The notes below the pieces were generated by a model that saw only the letters and a list, made by a program, of their open reading frames with translations, did no database searches and was not told the DNA's origin. A stretch of 21,494 nt of DNA from JASHVB01 sp049522565 (GTDB lineage: Bacteria > Pseudomonadota > Alphaproteobacteria > Acetobacterales > Acetobacteraceae), in assembly GCA_049522565.1 (NCBI GenBank), contig JBEKNT010000063.1:1-21494 (forward strand). Reading direction: 5' to 3'. This document shows positions 1 to 6,205 of the stretch, one piece after another. Within the stretch, counting starts at the first letter, position 1. Each line of letters starts with the position of its first letter. The position numbers were made by a program, and so were the translations under genes.

Positions 1-35
1 TCCCTGAACATGCGCCTCGGCCGCTGCAATCCGTC

Positions 36-124
36 ATGCCGACCACCGGGTCAAGCGCCCGGCGGCAGGCTCCGGTCGGCATCCACGACCTTCGTTCGTT
101 CGAAGGGAAAAGTCGTGGATGCCG
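36..124. repeat. REP-like composite palindrome
   Basis: Three hairpins are nested or adjacent. ATGCCGACC (36-44) pairs with GGTCGGCAT (74-82), a short CCGGG/CCCGG pair (46-50, 58-62) lies inside, and CGGCATCCACGAC (77-89) pairs with GTCGTGGATGCCG (112-124). The arms resemble those at 4687, 6101, 7506 and 10471, so this is read as one member of a dispersed family. It lies just downstream of the minus-strand acetyltransferase. No gene is seen in 1-202. Confidence 0.65.
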
Positions 125-202
125 GTTCGTTGCAAATCCGCTGCCGGCCGATCGAACCCGACTGGCAGCTTAGAGGCTCGGGCGCCAGGCGCAGAGTCTA
201 CG

Positions 203-850
203 TCAGTTGCGGAACTGCGTTCCCTGGACTGGCACCATCGTTTGATCGCGGGCCTGCCAAACGTTTGCCAGTCGCCAGTGGCCGCCCTGGTTCGTCCATT
301 GCGGAGCATCCGCGGGCGTGAGCCTGCAGAGAGTCCAGCCGCTGACATTCCAGATGCCGTGGTTGGGCCTGAACCCAAGGCTCTCGTAAAAGTCGGGTGT
401 CCCTTTGTCGGCTGTCAGCTCCACCATGCCGGACCAGCCACGCTGTTCCGAAAGATTGACAGCGAACTCGATCAGGATATCGCCGACGTTCCGCGCCCCC
501 GGGTGACCGGCCAGGCTATCGATATAAACCAGATTGCGGGTCTTACACTCTTGAAGGTCCACGGACATCATTCCGACCGGCTTACCAGAGTAGATATATG
601 CATAGACCTCGTAGAACGCTTCATTGTCCTCATACTCAAGAACCGCAGCGCGGTCCAGGCCTTTGTCCAGCCGGTTCTGGAACTCCGGAGGCGCGTGTGG
701 CGAACTGAAAGAATTGATTCCGCCGTGCAGCCATCGGGCGCTCATCGGGATTTCGCTCTTCTTAAGCAGGCGGATCGCCGGTGGTGTGACCCAGCCGGTG
801 CTCAGGTTCTGTTCTCCGAGATCGAGCGTCAGATTCGCGTGACCCGACAT
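203..850 (-). CDS. GNAT family N-acetyltransferase
   Basis: Predicted 215-aa cytoplasmic acetyltransferase of the GNAT fold, which moves an acetyl group from acetyl-CoA to an amine; the substrate cannot be told. The core shows a strand with YSGKPVGMMSVDL, then YIDSLAGHPGARNVGDILIEFAV, which fits motif A (acetyl-CoA pyrophosphate loop plus helix, though without a clean Q/RxxGxG/A), and a late FYESLGF typical of motif B. The start is the ATG preceded by GGGAGGT six bases upstream; the frame is open further upstream, but that part overlaps the promoter region of the divergent DUF1489 gene and looks non-coding. It is a single-gene unit, divergent from DUF1489. The family is fairly sure, the role is not known. 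Confidence 0.8.
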   Translation of the reverse strand: MSGHANLTLDLGEQNLSTGWVTPPAIRLLKKSEIPMSARWLHGGINSFSSPHAPPEFQNRLDKGLDRAAVLEYEDNEAFYEVYAYIYSGKPVGMMSVDLQECKTRNLVYIDSLAGHPGARNVGDILIEFAVNLSEQRGWSGMVELTADKGTPDFYESLGFRPNHGIWNVSGWTLCRLTPADAPQWTNQGGHWRLANVWQARDQTMVPVQGTQFRN

Positions 851-1052
851 GCTTACCTCCCCGCGATGCCCAGCGCTGCATTGTGTCCAGCTCGGTTGAT
901 TGTACCACCGTAACGCGAGACGGCGAAGCGGGATCTCGATGCCGATTCCCCCCCGGGCGTTACCCCGGCCGCCCGGCGACCAACCCGGTTCCCCCGCCGC
1001 CCCGACCCTGGCATGATCGCCCCCGGCCAAAAGGGTCCCGAGTCGTCCGCCC

Positions 1053-1475
1053 ATGCTGCATCTCACCAAACTCGCCGTCGGCGTGCGCGACATAGAGCAC
1101 CTCCGCGAGCTCCAGACCGAACGCGCCCTGCGCAACCCGCCGCTTCGCCACCGCACGCGCAACTTCCCCCGCCGGCGGGACGAGGTGGTGGACGGTGGCT
1201 CGATCTACTGGGTGATCGGCGGTGCCACGCTGGTGCGCCAGCGCGTGCTGGACGTGATCGAGGACCGCTGGGACGACAACAGCGCCTGCGCCGGGCTGAT
1301 TTTCGACCCGCATCTGGTGCCGGTCGCGGCGCGTCCGACCAAGCCGTTCCAGGGCTGGCGCTATCTGCGGCCGGAGGACGCCCCGGTGGACATCGTGCTC
1401 GGGCCGCCCGCGCGCGGCGAGGCGACCCTGCCACCCGCGCTGCGGCGCGAACTGCGGGCGCTCTGCCTGCTATAG
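1053..1475 (+). CDS. DUF1489 family protein
   Basis: A 140-aa protein matching the alphaproteobacterial DUF1489 family as I recall it: N-terminal MLHLTKLAVGVRDIEHL, then RHRTRNFPRR, DGGSIYWVIGG and GWRYLRPEDAPVD. The length is normal for the family. No enzymatic motif, signal peptide or membrane segment is seen, so it should be cytoplasmic; its biochemical function is unknown. It stands alone, divergent from the acetyltransferase across about 200 bases that hold no other gene. The Shine-Dalgarno is weak, but the N-terminus fits the family, which supports the start. Confidence 0.85.
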   Translation: MLHLTKLAVGVRDIEHLRELQTERALRNPPLRHRTRNFPRRRDEVVDGGSIYWVIGGATLVRQRVLDVIEDRWDDNSACAGLIFDPHLVPVAARPTKPFQGWRYLRPEDAPVDIVLGPPARGEATLPPALRRELRALCLL

Positions 1476-1627
1476 GATTTTTCCCCCGGAATCGCGATTG
1501 CGCGGCCGAAAGCTCTTGCCCGACTCCGATGGGCGGGGCATAAATGATGTCAGTCGATTAGGGCGAATTCCTCGCCCCGACTATGAACCTGCCCCCCGCA
1601 ACGCCTCCTCGCCTACGGAGCACCACC

Positions 1628-1852
1628 GTGTCCACCAAGCGCAAATCCCTGCTCGCCGTGCTCGCGTTCCTTCTGCCGGCGGCCGCCTTCGTCGCGGCAC
1701 CCGCCTCGGCGGCCACGAGCCACCACAGGGTGACGCACCATGCTGCCGTGCACCATGTCGCGGTGCACCACGGTGCGGTGCATCACGGTGCGGTGCATCG
1801 CGTCAGCACCCACCACGTCGTGCACAAGACGGTGCACCACACCGCCAGCTAG
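1628..1852 (+). CDS. Exported histidine-rich peptide with VHH repeats
   Basis: A 74-aa pre-protein. Residues 1 to about 28 form a signal peptide (Ser-Thr-Lys-Arg-Lys, then a Leu/Ala/Val core ending APASAA). The mature part of roughly 45 residues has 16 histidines, mostly as HH pairs in VHHGAVHHGAVH-type repeats, and no cysteine. Such a composition could bind Ni, Zn, Cu or Co, or buffer protons in the periplasm; this is inference, as no named family was recognised. I chose GTG at 1628 because ACGGAG sits seven bases upstream and the signal peptide then begins at residue 1; an ATG 15 codons earlier adds a Pro-rich, unlikely N-terminus. An intrinsic terminator follows directly. Confidence 0.75.
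   Translation: MSTKRKSLLAVLAFLLPAAAFVAAPASAATSHHRVTHHAAVHHVAVHHGAVHHGAVHRVSTHHVVHKTVHHTAS
1748..1807 (+). repeat. 15-bp coding tandem repeat
   Basis: About four units of a GTGCAYCACGGTGCG-like 15-mer start at 1748, 1763, 1778 and 1793. The second and third differ at one base; the outer two are more diverged. They encode the VHHGA repeats of the His-rich peptide and could change in number by slippage. Confidence 0.75.
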
Positions 1853-1877
1853 CCGCCGGCCGCGCAGCGCCCGCATC

Positions 1878-1909
1878 AGGCCAGGGGACCGTGTCCCCTG
1901 GCCTTTTTT
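1878..1909 (+). terminator. Rho-independent terminator
   Basis: A perfect 12-bp stem AGGCCAGGGGAC / GTCCCCTGGCCT with a 3-base loop is followed by a run of six T on the plus strand. It ends the histidine-rich peptide transcript. The minus strand lacks a T tract, so it is not a good terminator for the converging gene that ends at 2014. Confidence 0.93.
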
Positions 1910-2013
1910 GCGCGTCCGTTCGCGGTGCCGTCGGTCAACCGGACGTGTATCGGATGACGGCAGCGCGCGGTGCCCTCCATGACGGGGGACGCGGACAGCG
2001 CGCCGTGCAAGCA

Positions 2014-2337
2014 CTACCGGTTCTTGACGGAGTGGCGGCAATCGTCCGCCAGCGTATAGACACTGGCGGGAACGGCGTGGAACGGCTCCAGCGATACGAC
2101 GTTCCCATCGACCTTGCTCACGCCGACATAGCCATCGCAGGTACCGGCAGTGGCCGAGGAGCCATCCGGCAGGAAGACGTGGAACGGTCCAACCCGGTTG
2201 GAATTGAAATATCCAACCAGGACCTTGCACGTTCCCCCGAATACCTCCGACGGCTCCAGCCGCAGATCGCAGGCTGTGGCATTTCCCCCGATCGCAATAA
2301 GAAGGGCGATGACAGGAACAAGCAGTTTCGGCGGCAC
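2014..2337 (-). CDS. Small exported protein with four cysteines, unknown function
   Basis: 107 aa. The first 22 or so residues (PPKLLVPVIALLIAIGGNATA) are a signal peptide, so the mature protein is periplasmic or secreted, about 85 residues. It contains four cysteines, in CDLRLEP, GTCKVL, GTCDGY and DDCRHS, enough for two disulphides, which fits an oxidising compartment. No family was recognised. The start is GTG with AAGGGAG seven bases upstream; a candidate promoter lies about 75-100 bases upstream. It stands between the terminator at 1878 and the HyfI-like gene, on the same strand as the latter but 269 bases away, so probably its own unit. Confidence 0.7.
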   Translation of the reverse strand: MPPKLLVPVIALLIAIGGNATACDLRLEPSEVFGGTCKVLVGYFNSNRVGPFHVFLPDGSSATAGTCDGYVGVSKVDGNVVSLEPFHAVPASVYTLADDCRHSVKNR

Positions 2338-2411
2338 CGATTTTCTCCCTTGGCGTCTGGAGGATTGGCAAATGGCCGAACCCTTCCGATCCCACAGGGG
2401 TTCGCGGAACG

Positions 2412-2440
2412 ATTATCATCGATGTGAGTTTGGCGAGCAA
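2412..2440 (-). promoter_or_regulatory. Candidate sigma70-type promoter for the four-Cys exported protein
   Basis: On the minus strand, TTGCTC (2440-2435) and GATAAT (2417-2412) are separated by 17 bases, upstream of the GTG start at 2337. The -10 box matches five of six consensus bases, the -35 only three. The region 2338-2606 has no gene otherwise. Confidence 0.35.
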
Positions 2441-2606
2441 TGCGAGGATGTCCGCCTGCGCCAGGCATCCAAACTGATACGAGGCGTCCTGACGCTTGAC
2501 TCTCGGCTGAGGCGCATGACGAAGGGAGCGCCGGTGCGAACCAGCCGAGAGGCAATCGTTCGGCCGGGTCTCGGCATACAGTCACTCGGCGGGGTGCAGC
2601 GACCTG

Positions 2607-3113
2607 CTACCGCGTATTGGCCTCCAGCAGCGCGCGCAACCCGGCGAGCAAGCGCGCCGGGGTGGGCGGACAGCCGCTGATCGTCAGGTCCACCGGCACC
2701 GACGCGCCGGTGCCGCCCAGCACCGCGTAGCTGCCCTTGAACACGCCGCCGTCCACGGCGCAATCGCCGACCGCGACCACCCATTTCGGCTCCGGCGTCG
2801 CGTCCCAGGCGGCTTCCAGCGCTTCGCGCAGGTTGCGGGTCAGCGGGCCGGTCACCAGCAGCACGTCGGCGTGGCGCGGGCTTTCGACGAAGCGCAGGCC
2901 GAATCGCTCCAGGTCGTAGAACACGTTGCGTAGCGCACGCAGCTCCACCTCACAGCCGTTGCAGCTTCCGGTGTTGACGTGACGGATCGCCAGGCTGTGG
3001 CCCAGCCTTGTCTGCGAGGCTGCCTCCAGCCGCGCGGCGAGCGAGGCGGTGGTCGCCGCATCCACCGGACCAGCGGGTTCCGCCAGGCTGGGCCGCCTCC
3101 AGGGCCGGATCAC
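2607..3113 (-). CDS. hyfI: HyfI/NuoB-like [4Fe-4S] small subunit
   Basis: 168 aa, homologous to complex I NuoB and the small subunit of group 4 hydrogenase/formate hydrogenlyase complexes (HycG/HyfI). It should hold the proximal N2-type [4Fe-4S] cluster at the junction of peripheral and membrane arms. All four ligands are visible: the CNGC pair after HVNTGS, the Cys of VVAVGDCAVDGG and the Cys of ISGCPPTP. I chose GTG because it overlaps the upstream stop (GTGA), as in coupled translation; an ATG ten codons earlier (3143) is possible. It is the last gene of its unit. The hydrophobic ion-pumping subunits it normally docks to (HyfB, C, E, F) are absent from the window. Confidence 0.85.
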   Translation of the reverse strand: MIRPWRRPSLAEPAGPVDAATTASLAARLEAASQTRLGHSLAIRHVNTGSCNGCEVELRALRNVFYDLERFGLRFVESPRHADVLLVTGPLTRNLREALEAAWDATPEPKWVVAVGDCAVDGGVFKGSYAVLGGTGASVPVDLTISGCPPTPARLLAGLRALLEANTR

Positions 3114-4576
3114 AGGTCCAACCCCGACGCGGGCAGGCTGCATGACAGGCGGATCATCTCCACGTCCTCCACCGGTCCGCCGGCGATCGCTGCCTCCGCC
3201 AGGGGCCAAAGCGCCCAGCCGGAATCGCACGGGAAGACGGCGGCGATCTGGCCGTGGTCCAGGCGCAGCCAGTGCCAGAGTGCGCCGCGCAGCGATTCGG
3301 CACAGCCGATGCCCTCGCCGCTCTCTGCCGGCAAGGCGATCGAGGTCGGCCCCGCGGGCAACGCGTCGAGCAGCGCACGCAGCATGCGCAGGCTGTCGGC
3401 GATCTCCGCCAGACGTACCCGGCACCGCGCCGCCGCATCGCCGGCATGCTCCAGCGGCAGGGCCAAGCCGAGCGCACCATACACCGGATCGAGCGATCGC
3501 GCGTCGAAGCCGGGGCCGGCGGCGCGGCCGACCACACCGCCGGGGTCGGTGCCGGCGATGACGCCGAGCCCGTCCAGCCGCGCCAGCAGCGGATCCATCC
3601 GGCGCTGCAAGCTTGGCAGCGCGGCTGCCAGTGCGTCCACCGCGTCGTGCAGCGCCGCTGCTCCGTCCGGCGCGATGTCCGCCGCCACCCCGCCGGGCAC
3701 CACCGTGTCCATCATCAGCCGGTGGCCGAACGCGCGTTCCGCGGCGCGCAGCAGTTGTTCGCGCTGGCGGCCGGCGGCGGTGTGCAGCGGCGCCAGGCCG
3801 GCGGCGTCGGCCATCCGCCCGATATCGTCGAGGTGCCCGGCCATCCGCTCGTGCTCTGCCATCACGGCGCGCAGGGCGGCGGCACGCGGCGGGGCCTCGA
3901 CGCCGAGCGCCGCCTCGGTGGCGTGGGCGAAGGCGACCGCGTGCGCGACGGTCGCCTCCGCCGCCAGCCGCGCCACGAACCGCGCCGCCGTCCGGGGCGA
4001 CTTGCCGCGCATCAGAGCCAGCGTGCCCTTGTGCGCGTAGCCCAGCCGGGCCTCGGCGCGCAGCACTTTTTCCCCCCGCGCGGTGAGGCGGAGGTGCGCC
4101 GGCTCCTCGATTGCGCCGTGGACCGGGCCGAGCGGGATCTGCATCACGCCTGGCTCGTCCAGGCTGGCGAATTCCGGCGGCTCCACGGCGCCGCCCGGCA
4201 GGCCGGGGCGCGGCGACAGCGGGTGGGCGAGCGGCCACCGGCCGTGGTCGAGCCATCGGCGGTCATCGCTGCCGCCTTCGGCATTATGGCCCCAGAGGTC
4301 GCGGATCATGCGCTCGAACCGCGCCGCCGCCGGTCGGGCGGAGGAAAGCGCCGGGTAGAGGCCGGCCTCGACCGCCACCGACGCCGCCACGACATCGTCG
4401 CCGTCGCGGAGCAGCGCATGGACCTGGAGCGTGTCGGCCCATAGCCCGAGCAAAGCCGTCGTGTCGTCGGCGAGGCCGGCGGCCATGGCGCTCCAGTCGG
4501 GTCGCGCGAGGACGTGGCGCGGCCAGGGGCGGCAGGGTTCGGCGCCGGCGGCGCGGATGAGGGCGAGCGCGCTCAT
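3110..4576 (-). CDS. hyfG: HyfG/HycE-like large subunit lacking NiFe ligands
   Basis: 488 aa, a fused NuoC-D-like protein: an N-terminal NuoC-like part (roughly 1-120) and a NuoD/hydrogenase large-subunit part. Hallmarks are LGPVHGAIEEPAHLRL, the LGYAHKGTLALMRGK segment and an ERMAGHLDDIG helix. In HycE the Ni ligands sit in RxCGxC and DPCxxC; here the first motif reads RLAAEATVAH (Ala at 205 and 208) and the second CSLP (only Cys479 remains). No Ni-Fe centre can form as known, so this is a hydrogenase-related (Ehr or complex-I-like) subunit, not a hydrogenase. It overlaps hyfI. No hyfF or other membrane subunit lies upstream, and its 5' end is partly duplicated (4493-4638). Confidence 0.85.
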   Translation of the reverse strand: MSALALIRAAGAEPCRPWPRHVLARPDWSAMAAGLADDTTALLGLWADTLQVHALLRDGDDVVAASVAVEAGLYPALSSARPAAARFERMIRDLWGHNAEGGSDDRRWLDHGRWPLAHPLSPRPGLPGGAVEPPEFASLDEPGVMQIPLGPVHGAIEEPAHLRLTARGEKVLRAEARLGYAHKGTLALMRGKSPRTAARFVARLAAEATVAHAVAFAHATEAALGVEAPPRAAALRAVMAEHERMAGHLDDIGRMADAAGLAPLHTAAGRQREQLLRAAERAFGHRLMMDTVVPGGVAADIAPDGAAALHDAVDALAAALPSLQRRMDPLLARLDGLGVIAGTDPGGVVGRAAGPGFDARSLDPVYGALGLALPLEHAGDAAARCRVRLAEIADSLRMLRALLDALPAGPTSIALPAESGEGIGCAESLRGALWHWLRLDHGQIAAVFPCDSGWALWPLAEAAIAGGPVEDVEMIRLSCSLPASGLDL

Positions 4577-4638
4577 CAGGCGGCGAGCCTGAACCAGGCG
4601 GGGCGCGGGAGGACATGGCGTGGCGAGGGGCGGCAGGG
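4493..4638 (-). repeat. 45-bp imperfect direct repeat over the hyfG 5' end
   Basis: The segments 4493-4537 and 4594-4638 match at 39 of 45 bases and are 101 bases apart. The first encodes residues PCRPWPRHVLARPDW inside HyfG. The second, just upstream of the hyfG start and in another frame, reads PCRPSPRHVLPRPAW and runs into a stop that overlaps the hyfG ATG (TGATG). It looks like a tandem duplication of the gene's 5' end or a leftover of a lost neighbour. Confidence 0.8.
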
Positions 4639-4896
4639 CATAGGCGCTAACTTAAGGCCAATTCGAGCACGGAGGGGCCTCCTGTGTCATGGCCGACCCA
4701 AGGGTCTGGCCACAGGCCGGCCCGAGGACAGGCTGCGGCCGGCCACCCACGACTTGCTGTGCCGTGCGCCGCAAAGTCGTGGGTCGCCGGGCCAAGCCTG
4801 GTTATGCCACATTGGGGACGCCGGCAATGCAACGGCGTTCCATGCGCACCGGTGTCAGCCGCCCTGGGGGTCACACGATCGGTCGCCTGGCAATGC
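4639..4896. other. Non-coding stretch between hyfG and the RTX-like relic
   Basis: With the duplication and the relic, this makes about 570 bases (4577-5147) without an intact gene. Apart from the REP composite at 4687-4790 I see nothing recognisable; short open frames here are frame-wise shadows with no ribosome binding site and no family resemblance. Confidence 0.6.
4687..4790. repeat. REP-like composite palindrome
   Basis: TGGCCG (4690-4695) pairs with CGGCCA (4740-4745). A second stem follows, 4739-4755 with 4774-4790, where 16 of 17 bases pair around the core CCCACGACTT / AAGTCGTGGG. The order of arms is the same as in the copy at 36-124, which supports one mobile or dispersed family. 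Confidence 0.7.
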
Positions 4897-5136
4897 GGCA
4901 GCGGCAGCAATTCGTTCCTCTTCGCCGATGGCAATGCCGCTGGGGCGAGCGACGCCGTGACCGGCTTCTCCGCCAACGACACGGTGTATCTAAGCGGCTA
5001 CGGCGTGTCCGTAGAGACCGTATTAGCGAACGCAGTCGCCCGTGGCGGAACGACCACGATCACCTTGTCGGACAACACGCTGGTTACGTTCGTCAACGTC
5101 GCCGCGCCGAGTGACCTGGCGTGTCGCGATGCCTGA
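4897..5136 (+). pseudogene. Relic of an RTX/hemolysin-type repeat protein C-terminus
   Basis: The frame reads SGSNSFLFADGNAAGASDAV, then TVYLSGYGVSVETVL and TTTITLSDNTLVTFVNV. This is the pattern of the C-terminal beta-roll module in large secreted RTX-like or adhesin proteins, ending in a xTLSDxTxVTFxxV strand. Upstream in the same frame the sequence becomes arginine-rich, disordered-looking translation through the REP element, with no start, signal or repeats. I read it as the last 75 or so codons of a much larger gene whose body was lost. The intact gene would have been secreted by a type I system. Confidence 0.6.
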
Positions 5137-5147
5137 AGCGCAGAGCG

Positions 5148-5993
5148 TCAGCGCGTCTCTTGCTCGATCCTGTCCCATAGCGCGCGGATCATGTCGCGCA
5201 TCTCCAGCGCCTCCTGCCAGCGGTCGGATAGTTCGTAGCCGTCGGCGCCGGTGATCGCATAGCTCGGCGGACCGAGCTCGCACAGGAAGGTCAGCGTCGC
5301 ATCCGGGCCGGCGCGGCGCCGCCAGGACCGGATGCCGTACTCCCACCAACCCATGAACAGCGCCACCCAGTCGCGGTGCTGCGGGAAGCCGAGCTGCACC
5401 TGGACTTGCTCGCGGCTGGCGACACGCCCGTGCAGCCCCCAGCTATTGTCGAGCACGCGGTGGATCATCGCGTGATTTTCCGGCGCGATGGGCCAGGCGA
5501 ACTCGCGCCCCACCACGTAGTGCGACAGGTCCGCGGTCAGCCGCAGGTCCGGGAAGCAGTCCAGTAGATGCAGCGTGAAGAACAGGTCCGTCGTCATCCG
5601 GTCGCGATGCGTCTCGATATGCACGGCGACGCCCGCATCCGCAGCCAGGCGGCGCCATCCCTCGAGATACGGGATGCACTCGGCGAGCCGGTACGGGCGC
5701 ACATCGGGTTGCAGGTTCACGTGATCGGCGCCGAGTTCACGCACCAGTGCCAGCACGGGTTTGAGATCATCGACGGTGCGCGGATAGCATTGCGCCTGCC
5801 AACTCATGCCGTGAACGCGCAGGAAGCTGGTCACCTCGCGCGCGTAGTCGGCATCGACGAAGCGGACGCCGACGCCGTCGAAGCCGGCATCCCGGATCAT
5901 GGCCAGTTTTTCCGACAGCGACCATTCGGCGCCGTCCGGGCGGCGCCGTTCCATGGCCCACAATGATTGCAGCACCAGCAGCTTTTGCGGCAT
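5148..5993 (-). CDS. Sugar phosphate isomerase/epimerase-like TIM-barrel protein
   Basis: 281 aa, xylose isomerase-like TIM barrel (the AP_endonuc_2 superfamily that includes IolE, IolI and hydroxypyruvate isomerases). The metal-site pattern is seen: Glu127 in VHIETHRD, Asp155 and His158 in TADLSHY, His188 in WGLHGRV and Glu239 in LCELGPP, so it is probably an active divalent-metal enzyme of the cytosol. Which sugar or polyol it acts on cannot be told. I chose ATG at 5993 with AGGA eight bases upstream; a GTG five codons earlier would use that Shine-Dalgarno as coding sequence. It is divergent from a GH63 glycoside hydrolase, 212 bases away, which suggests but does not prove shared sugar metabolism. 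Confidence 0.82.
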   Translation of the reverse strand: MPQKLLVLQSLWAMERRRPDGAEWSLSEKLAMIRDAGFDGVGVRFVDADYAREVTSFLRVHGMSWQAQCYPRTVDDLKPVLALVRELGADHVNLQPDVRPYRLAECIPYLEGWRRLAADAGVAVHIETHRDRMTTDLFFTLHLLDCFPDLRLTADLSHYVVGREFAWPIAPENHAMIHRVLDNSWGLHGRVASREQVQVQLGFPQHRDWVALFMGWWEYGIRSWRRRAGPDATLTFLCELGPPSYAITGADGYELSDRWQEALEMRDMIRALWDRIEQETR

Positions 5994-6100
5994 CTCTGGT
6001 TTCCTCACGCGTCCACCGGCACGCTATCGCGATCCGGGATACAACGCACGCGGCTGCCCGATGCTCCTCCCCCGGCGTCGTGCCGACGCGGCCCAGCCGC

Positions 6101-6155
6101 CCACGTCTTTCTCGTCCGGGCAAGACAAGACGTGGATGGCCGGCCGATGCCGGCC
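6101..6155. repeat. REP-like palindrome between divergent genes
   Basis: CCACGTCTT (6101-6109) pairs with AAGACGTGG (6127-6135), followed at once by a perfect GGCCGGC / GCCGGCC hairpin (6138-6144, 6149-6155). The AAGACGTGGATGGCCGG stretch is close to the cores of the other copies. It lies in the divergent promoter region, where it could affect both transcripts. Confidence 0.7.
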
Positions 6156-6205
6156 ACGACGCGTGGGGAGGGGGCGGCCACCGAGGAAGCCGTGGAGCAC
6201 ATCGG

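Noticed and set aside
2607..4256. Extending the HyfI-like gene upstream to 549 residues
   Set aside because: The extension overlaps HyfG fully and is Arg/Ala-rich without domain; the GTGA overlap start is far more likely.
4647..4982. 111-codon minus-strand frame upstream of hyfG
   Set aside because: It runs through the REP palindrome and opposite the RTX-like relic, has no recognisable feature and no ribosome binding site.
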